This document shows positions 16,594-24,653 of a stretch of DNA of 51,195 nucleotides, piece after piece; position 1 is the stretch's first letter, and each line of letters starts with the position of its first letter. Both the position numbers and the translations under genes were made by a program. Source of the stretch: Pseudomonas sp. (lineage in GTDB: Bacteria; Pseudomonadota; Gammaproteobacteria; Pseudomonadales; Pseudomonadaceae); assembly GCF_030150285.1 (NCBI RefSeq), contig NZ_JASLGE010000068.1, positions 1 to 51,195 on the forward strand, read 5' to 3'. The notes under the pieces were generated by a model. The model was not told where the DNA came from, searched no databases, and saw only the letters and a list, made by a program, of their open reading frames with translations.

Positions 16594-16613
16594 CAGTGTA
16601 CAACCGTACACTG
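16594..16613. promoter_or_regulatory. Perfect palindromic operator candidate upstream of the plsC-like gene
   Basis: CAGTGTAC-AACC-GTACACTG, 8-bp arms with no mismatch, centred about 40 bp before the acyltransferase ATG. In size and pattern it is like operators of the TetR-type fatty-acid regulators FabR and DesT (AG-x-GTAC/GAAC-N4-GTAC/GTTC-x-CT as I recall), which would suit a phospholipid-synthesis gene. Confidence 0.55.
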
Positions 16614-16642
16614 CGCGACCTTTCGTTTTCCCGAGCCAGTCA

Positions 16643-17365
16643 ATGCTACTTTCGCTACGCATGGTCTTGTTGTGTCTGCACTTTCTCGTGGCGGGTGTTC
16701 TGGGTGTGCTGCTCGGTCTATGCCGCCCATTCAACCCGGATAACAGCCGGCTGTGCGCGCGCCTGTATGCCTGGCCTTCCCGGTGGATCCTGGGCTACAC
16801 GTTGAAAGCTGAGGTCGACTCTCTGGTCGATAAGCCTCAGAGCTGTGTGATCATCGCCAACCATCAGTCCAACTATGACTTGTTTGTATTTGGCAACGTG
16901 GTGCCCCATCGCACTGTCTGCATCGGCAAAAAAAGCTTGAAATGGGTGCCGTTATTCGGCCAATTGTTCTGGCTTGGGGGCAATGTGCTGATTGATCGGG
17001 GCAATGCCAGAAAGGCCCGCCAATCCATGCTCACAACCACCCGTACTCTGCAAGAACAAGACACGTCGATCTGGGTTTTCCCGGAAGGCACGCGCAACCT
17101 TGGCAGCACGCTGCTGCCGTTCAAGAAGGGCGCGTTCCAAATGGCAATCACCGCGGGGGTCCCGATTGTGCCAGTGTGTGCCAGCACTTATATCCAGCAC
17201 CTGAAACTCAACCGCCGGCACAACACTGCAATTCTCATTCGCTCTTTACCGGCCATCCCAACCGCTGGCCTGACGCTGGATGACCTGCCTGCCTTGGTAG
17301 AGCACTGCCGCGAACAGATGCGCGCCTGTATTGAGGCCATGGATCGTGAACTATCAGCCGCGTAG
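16643..17365 (+). CDS. plsC: 1-acyl-sn-glycerol-3-phosphate acyltransferase (PlsC family)
   Basis: A 240-residue membrane-bound acyltransferase that makes phosphatidic acid from lysophosphatidic acid. One N-terminal hydrophobic helix (residues ~5-25) is followed by the four acyltransferase blocks. Block I is NHQSNYD (H-x4-D catalytic), block II GKKSLKWVP, block III VFPEGTRN (glycerol phosphate binding) and block IV GVPIVPVC. Length is normal for PlsC. Pseudomonas carry several paralogues, so the symbol names the family. The ribosome site is weak, and a perfect palindrome lies just upstream. Confidence 0.92.
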   Translation: MLLSLRMVLLCLHFLVAGVLGVLLGLCRPFNPDNSRLCARLYAWPSRWILGYTLKAEVDSLVDKPQSCVIIANHQSNYDLFVFGNVVPHRTVCIGKKSLKWVPLFGQLFWLGGNVLIDRGNARKARQSMLTTTRTLQEQDTSIWVFPEGTRNLGSTLLPFKKGAFQMAITAGVPIVPVCASTYIQHLKLNRRHNTAILIRSLPAIPTAGLTLDDLPALVEHCREQMRACIEAMDRELSAA

Positions 17366-17504
17366 AACACACCCGTGCACGCGCTGGCAGAGCGTAATAC
17401 GCGCGAGTCCAACCCGAATCCATGACCTGATCGACTCAAAGGGGGGATTGCAGGCTAAGCTGCATGTTCGTGCCTAACCCTTTGAAGAAGAAGCGATTAG
17501 AACT

Positions 17505-18476
17505 ATGGGGAGAGTTGTTGCTGCCGCGGTTTATAGCGCGGGCAAGAAAGTCACCGATATCACACTGGACGAAGGCAGTGACTGGGCCGCAAAGCCCGGT
17601 CATTTTGTGTGGATAGGCCTGGAGCAACCCGACGCGCAGGAACTGGGCAACCTGCAACGCCAGTTCAATCTGCATGAGTTGGCCATTGAAGATGCGCTTG
17701 AACAACACAGTCGCCCCAAGCTCGAAACATTCGGCGATGCACTGTTTATCGTCATCTACTCACCCGTGCGCCATGACGGCCAACTGGAGTTTGTCGAAAC
17801 CCATATATTTGCCGGCAATGGCTACATCATCACCAGCCGCAACGGGCATTCTGCTTCGTACAGGTCTGTACGTCAGCGCTGTGAAGCGCGGCCCCTGTTG
17901 CTGGATCACGGCGAGGATTTCGTTCTCTATGCCCTGCTCGACTTCGTGACCGAAAGCTACCAGCCGGTCAACGAGGCCATTCATGCTGAAATCGATGCCC
18001 TTGAAAAAAACATCATGGGCAAGTCGCTAAAAGAAGCCGACATTATCCACCTGCATGCCTTGCGTCGCGATGTGTTGCGATTGCGGCGCTATGTCGCGCC
18101 GATGGTGGAGATCAGTGAAGAGCTGCAACGCCTGACTTTTCCGTTTATCGACAAGAACATGCGCCCCTATTTTCGCGATGTGCAAATTCATGTCACTCGG
18201 CAGATGGAAGACCTTTCTACCCTGCGCGATATCGCCAGCCAGACAATCGAAGTAGTTGTGCTGTTGGAGTCTTCGCGGCAAAGCGCGGTGCAACGCAAAT
18301 TTGCAGCCTGGGCGGCCATTCTGGCTTTTCCTACGGCTGTGGCGGGCATATACGGGATGAACTTTCAGAATATGCCAGAACTGAGCTGGCATTATGGCTA
18401 CTACGGCGTGCTGGGGTTTATTGCCGTGGGCGTGACCGGCTTATGGGCCAGCTTTAAACGCTCTGGCTGGCTGTAG
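17505..18476 (+). CDS. CorA-family divalent cation transporter
   Basis: A 323-residue CorA-type protein: a large acidic cytoplasmic N-terminal domain and long stalk helix (through ~260), then two C-terminal membrane helices. The signature YGMNFQNMPEL, with the pore GMN motif, is at the loop between the helices. CorA members move Mg2+ (also Co2+/Ni2+), and ZntB relatives move Zn2+. The loop after GMN (FQNMPEL) is of the standard CorA type, so Mg2+ is the likelier ion. It is monocistronic, with a weak GAAG-type ribosome site. No Mg2+ riboswitch leader is recognisable in the 140-bp upstream gap. Confidence 0.92.
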   Translation: MGRVVAAAVYSAGKKVTDITLDEGSDWAAKPGHFVWIGLEQPDAQELGNLQRQFNLHELAIEDALEQHSRPKLETFGDALFIVIYSPVRHDGQLEFVETHIFAGNGYIITSRNGHSASYRSVRQRCEARPLLLDHGEDFVLYALLDFVTESYQPVNEAIHAEIDALEKNIMGKSLKEADIIHLHALRRDVLRLRRYVAPMVEISEELQRLTFPFIDKNMRPYFRDVQIHVTRQMEDLSTLRDIASQTIEVVVLLESSRQSAVQRKFAAWAAILAFPTAVAGIYGMNFQNMPELSWHYGYYGVLGFIAVGVTGLWASFKRSGWL

Positions 18477-18482
18477 CTGTAC

Positions 18483-18510
18483 GGGCGTGCGCACCTTGGC
18501 ATGCACGCCC
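18483..18510. terminator. Hairpin between convergent genes
   Basis: Perfect 8-bp arms GGGCGTGC and GCACGCCC with a 12-base loop between the corA-like stop and the convergent glutamine amidotransferase stop. There is no strong U-run on either side, so this is a likely but weak bidirectional terminator. Confidence 0.5.
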
Positions 18511-18517
18511 AGGGCGT

Positions 18518-19246
18518 TTAAACGGCGTCAGCCTGAGGCTTGTGCGCGACAAAACGCATCATCCATTCGGCAACCGTCTGACCATGATGACCTTTCTCAA
18601 GGCTGGCAATGCCTGCGTTGTAGATCTGCTCCCCCAGATGCTCCTGGCGCAGATCCAGCAAAGCTCGCGAGTAATCGTGAATAAACTCGGGGTGCCCCTG
18701 GAAGCACAGCACTTGATCATTGATGTGGTACGCCGCAAACGGGCAGAAATCGCTGGATGCAATCACGGTGGCGTTTTCCGGCAGCGCCGTCACCTGATCC
18801 TGATGACTGATCAGCAGCGTCAGTTCTTCCACAGCCGGACTCATCCAGGGTGCCTTGGCTGCCAGTTTATAGTGATGGGTACCCACGCCCCACCCCTGGG
18901 TCGCGCGCTCAGTTTTGCCGCCCAACAACAACGCCAGCAACTGATGACCAAAGCAAACGCCGATCAACTTGTCGCCCCGCTCATAGCGCGTCAGCAAATA
19001 ACGCTTGAGGGTTTCGATCCACGGGTCGGTACCAAATGAGTCGGCCTTGCTGCCCGTGACCAAATAAGCATCGTAAACCTGGTCATCAGACGGGTAGTCA
19101 CCGTTCATCACGTTGAAGACCGTGAACTCAGCAGCAACAGGCTGCTCAGAGAACAGGCGTTTGAACATCTGGCCGTAGCCTTGGTATTGATCAATAAACT
19201 CTGGCCGTAAAATATCGGTTTCCAGAATGCAGATGTGTAGCGACAT
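18518..19246 (-). CDS. Class I glutamine amidotransferase (GATase1-like)
   Basis: A 242-residue single-domain glutaminase-fold protein. The nucleophile elbow GVCFGHQLLA carries the catalytic Cys (near residue 89), and the His-Glu partner is in FQGHPEF (near 173). Free-standing members include gamma-glutamyl-polyamine hydrolase-like and GMP-synthase-like proteins; the substrate here is unknown. The start at 19246 (MSLHICILETD) is chosen because AGGT lies 8 bases upstream and the fold begins immediately. It is alone in its transcription unit. Confidence 0.88.
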   Translation of the reverse strand: MSLHICILETDILRPEFIDQYQGYGQMFKRLFSEQPVAAEFTVFNVMNGDYPSDDQVYDAYLVTGSKADSFGTDPWIETLKRYLLTRYERGDKLIGVCFGHQLLALLLGGKTERATQGWGVGTHHYKLAAKAPWMSPAVEELTLLISHQDQVTALPENATVIASSDFCPFAAYHINDQVLCFQGHPEFIHDYSRALLDLRQEHLGEQIYNAGIASLEKGHHGQTVAEWMMRFVAHKPQADAV

Positions 19247-19655
19247 AAAAGTACCTGGCACGATAAAGGCTAAATGAGAGTAGCTGCTCAACAGAGCCTG
19301 CCTCGAAACGGTATTTCAAGGCAAGTACTCCACGCGAGGCCGTTTTGTTGATGCGCGTTACCCAGGCTTTCGTCAGACAAATGACGCCTGAATAATGCGC
19401 CCTGACGAACGGTAGGGGGCTAAGAATCTACGCGCCTCACCAGCCAATGGCGTCTAGCTATGGCCTGACAGGGCAGGTTTAAAATGCCTAATAACTTTTT
19501 AGAAACAAATCCTGCTTTAGTGATTTGAAATGGTTCTAAGCCATGTGTCATGGGGCTCTAAGGTTAAGCCTATCGGTAGGGGGGCGCTTTAAAAGGGGCC
19601 ATGCCCTCGCCGTAGGTTGCTGTCGTTCAGGAATAACAACAATAGGCAGATCGCC
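19247..19655. other. Intergenic region upstream of a 31-codon gene
   Basis: About 410 bases without an annotated gene. It must hold the promoter of the minus-strand amidotransferase (left end) and that of the plus-strand mini-gene (right end). I saw no clear riboswitch or RNA gene, though a run such as GGTAGGGGGGCGC at 19573 and repeated ATG/CAT motifs near 19545 stand out. Confidence 0.4.
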
Positions 19656-19751
19656 ATGTTCAAACAATCGAAAGTACGCCAAGCAGGACTCATCCTCTTT
19701 GCCACCACCTTGCTGCTGATCCTGCCTAACTTAACCAAGGTCATTGGTTAA
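19656..19751 (+). CDS. 31-residue single-helix membrane peptide
   Basis: A short frame translating to a basic start (MFKQSKVRQ) followed by a hydrophobic stretch (AGLILFATTLLLILP) and the tail NLTKVIG, ending in TAA. It has the look of a genuine small membrane protein: positive-inside charge, one helix and normal codon use. AGG lies about 10 bases before the ATG, and a strong plus-strand terminator follows 125 bases later, consistent with a short dedicated transcript. It is unnamed; function unknown. It is too short for routine gene callers. Confidence 0.55.
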   Translation: MFKQSKVRQAGLILFATTLLLILPNLTKVIG

Positions 19752-19873
19752 ATGCGCAGCCATCCGCACGGGTCGCCACGTCAGGTTTTAACTATCAACG
19801 ACATAGTCAGAGGCGATTTCACTCTCAGACCTCATCGGCACAGACTTGCCGCTATTGTCGAACTTCCCTTTAG

Positions 19874-19933
19874 CCACCCACCCGGGTGGTTTTTTTTGCC
19901 TGCAAAAAAAGGCCAGCCCGAGGGCCAGCCGTT
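19874..19933. terminator. Back-to-back terminators
   Basis: On the plus strand CCACC-CACCCG-GGTGG followed by TTTTTTTT (to 19898) ends the mini-gene transcript. On the minus strand a GGCC/GCCC-GGGC hairpin at about 19911-19930 is followed by a T-run (A-run at 19904-19910) and ends the RraB-like gene. The two share the central AT tracts. Confidence 0.75.
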
Positions 19934-19950
19934 ATCCCTGTAACACTTGG

Positions 19951-20292
19951 TCAGTTCAGCAGGCCTCGTACCTCCTGCTTCACCCCCCACCCTTCAACAA
20001 TGCCGCCCAGCGGTGCCACTACGGCTTCAAAGTCCTGCTCAAAATCACCGATGCCGCAGTAGGTGGCATACATCACTTTGCTCAATTCCAGATGGCATGC
20101 ACCATCGTCGCGCACGTTGATCTGAGCGCTCAGGGACTCGCCGCAAAACTTTCCGGCAGCTCTGCGCGCCCGTTCCTCGTCAGGAAAGATGGCGTAAAAC
20201 TCAATGGGATGGATACGTGAAAAGTCAAAACCGCCCTCTTTCATGCGGCGCAGCACATAGCTGCTGAGGTCTTCTTGATGGGCTGTGCTCAT
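19951..20292 (-). CDS. RraB-like ribonuclease E inhibitor domain protein
   Basis: A 113-residue acidic protein. HPIEFYAIFPDEERARRAA near the middle and the terminal GWGVKQE are typical of the RraB domain (ferredoxin-like fold), whose E. coli founder binds and inhibits RNase E. Whether this paralogue regulates RNA decay is not shown. The start at 20292 is fixed by a strong GAGGAGG 9 bases upstream; a longer frame to 20382 has no such site. It is monocistronic. Confidence 0.8.
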   Translation of the reverse strand: MSTAHQEDLSSYVLRRMKEGGFDFSRIHPIEFYAIFPDEERARRAAGKFCGESLSAQINVRDDGACHLELSKVMYATYCGIGDFEQDFEAVVAPLGGIVEGWGVKQEVRGLLN

Positions 20293-20559
20293 GAAACGTC
20301 CTCCTCGCAATGGATAGACATTCAGCGCTCCCAGTTGGCAACAGACGGCCATGAAAGGGAGTAATAAGCCTGTAGCGAACAAGATCAGAGCCCGTCGAAT
20401 ACTTCGCTGACTCGATTGAAGAGTAGCCTTGGTACGTCACACCTGCCAAGGGGGGATGAAATGAAATGTGAGAAAAATCAGCCTCGTTAAGGCGCTGTAC
20501 AGGCTGCCTGGCACCCGGGCAGATGCGCTCCCCAGGGCCATGCCAACCCGGCTGACGGG

Positions 20560-21168
20560 TTACGGCTTCTCAGCACGCTCTTTAAGACCCTTCAGCGTAT
20601 TGAACGGCGCATCCACCACAAACTTGTTGGCCACCCAGGAAGGAACGCTACCACCCGGTTCGGTGTGAACCTGATACGTCACTTCGGTCTCATTGGCACC
20701 CTTGGGCACGAGCGTCCAGAAACCCTCGACTTGAGCGACCCGCACATAGCCATTTTCGTCGGGAATGTAAGTGGGCTGCCCCTCAAGCTTGCGATGAATG
20801 CTGCCGTCGGCACCTTTGGTGGTAGTCACCAGCAAAACGGAGTCGCGAGGGGTGACGGGCCACGGCGTTTTGAACTGCGTGTAGGTCCAGCTTTTATCCC
20901 CCTCATGCTTGAGTAGTTTTTGCGATTGGCACTCATGAATCCAGGCGCAGGCACCCGCGACATCTTCCTGCAGACCCTGCACCCGGGCGATGGGTGCCTT
21001 GATAATCGCCGTGCCCTGATAGGCCTTGTACTGCGAGCCCGGCACATCACTCAACGACACCTTGATGCCGTCTTCATACTTGGCCACTTTCCAGTCTTCA
21101 GCGTGAGCGACGCCCGCCAACATCACACTCAAACTGCATGCTACTGCTACTCGATGCAACGAACCCAT
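20560..21168 (-). CDS. Exported START-domain lipid-binding-like protein
   Basis: A 202-residue protein with a clear signal peptide (cleaved after GVAHA). The mature part matches bacterial START-domain proteins: EDWKVAKYEDGIKVSLSDVP at its start, WTYTQFKTPWPVTPRDSVLL in the middle and a C-terminal amphipathic helix FNTLKGLKERAEK. START folds bind hydrophobic ligands such as lipids, so a periplasmic lipid-handling role is possible but untested. AAGGA lies 9 bases before the ATG. It is transcribed alone or with the YkgJ gene behind it. Confidence 0.88.
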   Translation of the reverse strand: MGSLHRVAVACSLSVMLAGVAHAEDWKVAKYEDGIKVSLSDVPGSQYKAYQGTAIIKAPIARVQGLQEDVAGACAWIHECQSQKLLKHEGDKSWTYTQFKTPWPVTPRDSVLLVTTTKGADGSIHRKLEGQPTYIPDENGYVRVAQVEGFWTLVPKGANETEVTYQVHTEPGGSVPSWVANKFVVDAPFNTLKGLKERAEKP

Positions 21169-21215
21169 TGTCTTATTCCTTATTGTTGAAGGTCAGTTAA
21201 CAGGACATGAACACA

Positions 21216-21470
21216 CTAAGCCGCCGTCACTTGCTCCCACCAACCGATCAGATTAATGGCTTCTTCGCGGTCGCTGCCGCACACCTCGATGTCAGCCTGA
21301 AAGGCTGAGCACACAGGAGGCCGCTCAGGCCGGCCGAACAAGCCGCACAAGTAATCGACAGACAGATGCAAACAGCGTTCACCCGCGGGTTTCCCATTGG
21401 GCATGCCGGGCAGCGGCGTACTGATGGAGGGGGCTATACAACAAGCGCCACAGCCTTCACGGCAATTCAT
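21216..21470 (-). CDS. YkgJ-family cysteine cluster protein
   Basis: An 84-residue small protein. The N-terminal CREGCGACC cluster plus later Cys residues (C33, C42, C54 and others) match the YkgJ family, thought to bind a metal or Fe-S cluster. The family function is unknown. The GAGGAG ribosome site 8 bases before the ATG is strong. The length is normal for the short Pseudomonas members. Confidence 0.85.
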   Translation of the reverse strand: MNCREGCGACCIAPSISTPLPGMPNGKPAGERCLHLSVDYLCGLFGRPERPPVCSAFQADIEVCGSDREEAINLIGWWEQVTAA

Positions 21471-21567
21471 GACGTTAGCTCCTCATTCGGGGCAAAGTGC
21501 GTTAATGACAAGGAATAGTACTCGTTGGAACAGGTGTTTGAAATTGACCGTTCAGCAGAAAAGACCG

Positions 21568-21581
21568 TGACTGAACAGTCA
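21568..21581. repeat. Perfect 14-bp inverted repeat
   Basis: TGACTG-AA-CAGTCA lies between the YkgJ gene and the preceding minus-strand gene. It could be part of a terminator for the latter (followed on the minus strand by CGGTCTTTTC) or an operator for ykgJ. Not resolved. Confidence 0.4.
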
Positions 21582-21627
21582 GTTTTCAGCCTCGGTTTGG
21601 TGTCATCGAAAACAGAAGAGCCGCCGC

Positions 21628-22101
21628 TTATTGCTTGAACTCAAAGTCCAGCGCTGCGCCCTCGACCTCATTGCGCCGCGCCTCATTACGCAACTGCAGG
21701 CCCATCTCATTGCTCAGTAAACGCCCGTTCAACTGGAAGGGACTTTCTTCAGGCGTTTTTTCTTCAAACATGTTGGGCAATAACGGTTTGTGCTTGGGCA
21801 TATCGATGGTGCCCAGCGGCCGCAACTGCCTGACCATTTCCGGGGGCAGGCTCAAGTCCAGCGAGACAGAGGGCAGGTGTTTCTGGGTGATCTGATGGCT
21901 CGAGGCCGATTTGGACACCGTGGCTGCACGCTTTTGTTCAGCAGCCTTCTTCGCACTGACGGAAGGCTTTACCGGGGAGCCAGGTGTGTGCGCAGGCGCA
22001 ACGAGCGTAGCCTCCTGAGGCTGCGCAGCTGTCGCGTTGAACGCGCTGATCGTCGTTAACACACCCGCCAAGACAAGACCCACACAAAATTTAGCGTTCA
22101 T
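21628..22101 (-). CDS. Exported hypothetical protein, low complexity N-terminal half
   Basis: A 157-residue protein I do not recognise. A signal peptide ends near NATAA. Residues ~30-75 are rich in Ala, Pro, Ser and Lys and look disordered. The C-terminal half is charged (SLDLSLPPEMVRQL, then EKTPEESPFQLNGRLL). The likely location is the periplasm. The ATG at 22101 has GGGAG unusually close (2 bases); a GTG at 22110 is in frame but has no ribosome site, so the start is uncertain. Confidence 0.65.
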   Translation of the reverse strand: MNAKFCVGLVLAGVLTTISAFNATAAQPQEATLVAPAHTPGSPVKPSVSAKKAAEQKRAATVSKSASSHQITQKHLPSVSLDLSLPPEMVRQLRPLGTIDMPKHKPLLPNMFEEKTPEESPFQLNGRLLSNEMGLQLRNEARRNEVEGAALDFEFKQ

Positions 22102-22207
22102 AACTCCCACAGGGTTAACGGTTAAAGTGTAGATGCTGGCGCTTTAGCCACTTCGTGGCAAGGCTAAATGCATTGCTGTGTGCCACAACCACACAGCGCA
22201 AAAAGCA

Positions 22208-23647
22208 TCAGTAAAGGCTCGCGGTCTCCTGGCACAGTTGGCTGGCAAGCATCCCCAGCGTCATCAATGCCCTGTCTGCTTCGCGGTTCCAGGGCGTGCC
22301 GCAGTTAAGCCGAATGCAATGATTGAACTGCTCGGTGTTACTGAAAATCAGCCCTGGGGCAATGCTGATCCCCTGCTGCAACGCCCGCACATGCAACTCT
22401 TGGGTGTTGACCCGACCTGGCAAACTGACCCACAAAATAAACCCGCCGCTGGGACGGGACATTTGCGTGCCTTCAGGGAAATACTGCTGAACCGCCAATT
22501 GAAATGCGCTCAGGTTTTTTCGGTATTCCTGCCGGATAAAACGCAGGTGGCGGTCATAGCCGCCGTTTTCAAGGTAAGCCGCCACCCCCATTTGCGTCAC
22601 ACTGCAGGCCGAGTGCGTAGTGAACGTCTGCAACCGCTGGATTTCCTGTTGGTACTTGCCCGCAATCATCCAGCCAATGCGCACGCCCGGCGACAAGGTT
22701 TTGGAAAAGCTTGAACAGTAGATCACCCGGTCCAGGCGGTCATAGGCCTTGAGCGCCTTGGTCCGGCCGACCTCGAACATCAGCTCGCCATAGATATCGT
22801 CCTCGACCACCTGAATATCGAAGTCGGATGCCAGGCGCAGCAACTGCTTTTGACGCTCCTCAGGCATGGTGCCGCCCAACGGGTTACTCAGGCGTGTGGT
22901 GAGCACCAATGCCTTGATCGACCATTGGTTGGCCGCCAGTTGCAACGCTTCAAGGCTCATGCCGGTGGCCGGATCACTGGGAATTTCAATCACCTTCAGG
23001 CCCAGCAGGTCTGCCAGTTGCAGCAGCCCGTAGTACGTTGGGGACTCGGCAGCAATCAAATCGCCAGGGCGCGTCAGCACCCGCAAAGACATTTGCAGCG
23101 CATCGACGCAGCCGTGGGTGATGATGACTTCCGACGGGTCAACCACCACACCGGCGTCGCGCATGCGAATGGCGACCTGGCGGCGCAAGGGCTCAAAACC
23201 CGGGCTGAACATATAGCTGAACGCCCGCGGGCTGTGGAACCGCGTGACCTTGGCCAATTGTTGATGCAGCGCCCGCACCGGCAAGTAGTCGACACTGGGC
23301 ACCGCCGCTCCCAGTGGAAACACCCCTTCACGGCGCGACTCAACCAGCACTTGTTGAATGATACTGCTGCGCGTGACCAGCCCTGGCCGTTCGACCCGGG
23401 CGATATCCGGGGTGGGCGCAGTCAGTGCCGGTGTTTGGTGCACGTAATAACCGGACTGTGGCCGCGCCCGGATCAAGCCTTGATCCTCGAGGTTGGCGTA
23501 GGCCTGCAACACCGTGGCATGACTGACATTGAGCTGCGAACTCATTTTGCGCACCGACGGTACACGCTCACCCGGCTGATAGACGCCTCGGCGAATATCC
23601 TCAGCCAGTTGCTGAGCGATACGTTGGTAGAGCAAAAGGTTGGTCAT
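22208..23647 (-). CDS. MocR/GabR-family regulator (GntR HTH + aminotransferase fold)
   Basis: A 479-residue regulator. Residues 1-75 form a GntR winged helix (GERVPSVRKMSSQLNVSHAT, then QGLIRARPQSGYYV). The rest is a fold-type I aminotransferase domain with the PLP lysine in SSFSKTLSPGVRIGW and the PLP-contact Asp in VVEDDIYGEL. MocR proteins sense PLP or amino-acid-derived ligands and regulate nearby genes. The neighbour in the reverse direction is only the end of an ompA-like gene, so the clearest target here is its own promoter, where an inverted repeat CCATACAG/CTGTATGG is found. No strong ribosome site is seen. Confidence 0.92.
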   Translation of the reverse strand: MTNLLLYQRIAQQLAEDIRRGVYQPGERVPSVRKMSSQLNVSHATVLQAYANLEDQGLIRARPQSGYYVHQTPALTAPTPDIARVERPGLVTRSSIIQQVLVESRREGVFPLGAAVPSVDYLPVRALHQQLAKVTRFHSPRAFSYMFSPGFEPLRRQVAIRMRDAGVVVDPSEVIITHGCVDALQMSLRVLTRPGDLIAAESPTYYGLLQLADLLGLKVIEIPSDPATGMSLEALQLAANQWSIKALVLTTRLSNPLGGTMPEERQKQLLRLASDFDIQVVEDDIYGELMFEVGRTKALKAYDRLDRVIYCSSFSKTLSPGVRIGWMIAGKYQQEIQRLQTFTTHSACSVTQMGVAAYLENGGYDRHLRFIRQEYRKNLSAFQLAVQQYFPEGTQMSRPSGGFILWVSLPGRVNTQELHVRALQQGISIAPGLIFSNTEQFNHCIRLNCGTPWNREADRALMTLGMLASQLCQETASLY

Positions 23648-23738
23648 GACGCAGCACTCAATGTTCAGGCATTATTTTTATGAAGAACGATACCGGAACA
23701 GTTTAGAAGTGTACGGGCACAGTTGTCACCCATCTGAG

Positions 23739-23771
23739 CCATACAGGGCGACTGCTGGTTTAACTGTATGG
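23739..23771. promoter_or_regulatory. Inverted repeat upstream of the mocR-type gene
   Basis: Arms CCATACAG (23739-23746) and CTGTATGG (23764-23771), spaced 17 bases and 92-124 bp before the start codon. It is a plausible binding site for the regulator itself, since MocR proteins often bind spaced ATAC-type half sites. Confidence 0.4.
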
Positions 23772-23785
23772 GTGCAGATGAGCAC

Positions 23786-23816
23786 AAAAAAACCGTAGCC
23801 GCTGCCACAGGCAGCG
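23786..23816 (-). terminator. Terminator of the DUF4398-ompA operon
   Basis: Perfect 7-bp stem CGCTGCC-ACA-GGCAGCG (23800-23816). On the minus strand it is followed by GCTACGG and seven T residues. It lies just past the ompA-like stop. Confidence 0.65.
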
Positions 23817-23837
23817 ACTGAAGACGGGCAACGGCTG

Positions 23838-24653
23838 TTAGCGAGAAGCGCCGAGCTGGCCTTTTTCGTCTGAAAAAACGATTTCAACGCGACGATTTTG
23901 GACACGGCCACGCTCGGTAGCATTCACGTCCACCGGGTACTGATCACCGTAGCCTTGCACCTGAATACGCTTCTCGTCGATCCCCAGATCGACCAGTACA
24001 TCCGCCACTGCCTGGGCCCGCGCCAGCGACAACTTAAGGTTGTCGTCACGGGTTCCCGTGCTGTCCGTGTAGCCTTCAACCCGCACAACCCGCCCAGGGT
24101 TCAATTGCAGGAACTTCACCAGTTTGAGCACTGTACGGTTGGCGGAATTGGTCAAGTTCGCTTCGCCGGTGTCGAATAACACATCACCCAGCGTCATCAC
24201 CAAGCCACGCTCCGTTTCAGTGGTGGCCAGATTGATGATTTGCTCTTCCAACCATTGACCTTGCTGCTGAACACTTAACAGTTTGGCCTCACGCAGGGCC
24301 AATTGCAGACGCTGACGTTCCAGTTCGAGTCGGGCGGCCCGCTCCTGATTAAGCACTTGTTGCGTATGCTCACGGGCGATCTCACTGTAACGCTGGCTCA
24401 AATAAGCGTAATGCAGCACATCATCACCGCTCCCCCAATACGACGACAAACGGTCGGCGCGAGCCAGAGACTCTCCGGCGCGAATCACATCCTTGGGCGC
24501 AATACGCAGCACGTTGCTGTCTTCTTTGACAGCCTGAAAGTCGGCATTGGCTTGCTGCAAGGCCGGCTCGCTGCCCGGGTGCCCGGCGCACCCGCCCAGG
24601 CTGAGCCCGGCACACACTACAACCGTTGTGAGAAATCCGTTCTTGAGGCTCAT
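23838..24653 (-). CDS. OmpA-family lipoprotein
   Basis: A 271-residue protein with a lipobox LGGC at residue ~22, so it is a probable outer-membrane lipoprotein. The N-terminal third (ALQQANADFQAVKEDSNVLR) is helical and resembles the DUF4398 module of the gene before it. A coiled stretch rich in Arg, Leu and Gln follows (~95-135). The C-terminal OmpA domain has LFDTGEANLT, VEGYTDSTGTRDDN (peptidoglycan-binding Asp) and NRRVEIV. It likely anchors the envelope to peptidoglycan. Its start overlaps the preceding gene's stop (ATGA), so the two are translated together. Confidence 0.9.
   Translation of the reverse strand: MSLKNGFLTTVVVCAGLSLGGCAGHPGSEPALQQANADFQAVKEDSNVLRIAPKDVIRAGESLARADRLSSYWGSGDDVLHYAYLSQRYSEIAREHTQQVLNQERAARLELERQRLQLALREAKLLSVQQQGQWLEEQIINLATTETERGLVMTLGDVLFDTGEANLTNSANRTVLKLVKFLQLNPGRVVRVEGYTDSTGTRDDNLKLSLARAQAVADVLVDLGIDEKRIQVQGYGDQYPVDVNATERGRVQNRRVEIVFSDEKGQLGASR

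Noticed and set aside
17366..17504. Possible Mg2+ riboswitch upstream of the corA-like gene
   Set aside because: No ykoK or mgtA-type leader could be recognised, and the gap is short.
19752..19943. 63-codon frame just after the 31-residue peptide
   Set aside because: It reads through the terminator hairpin and T-run, so it is unlikely to be a gene.
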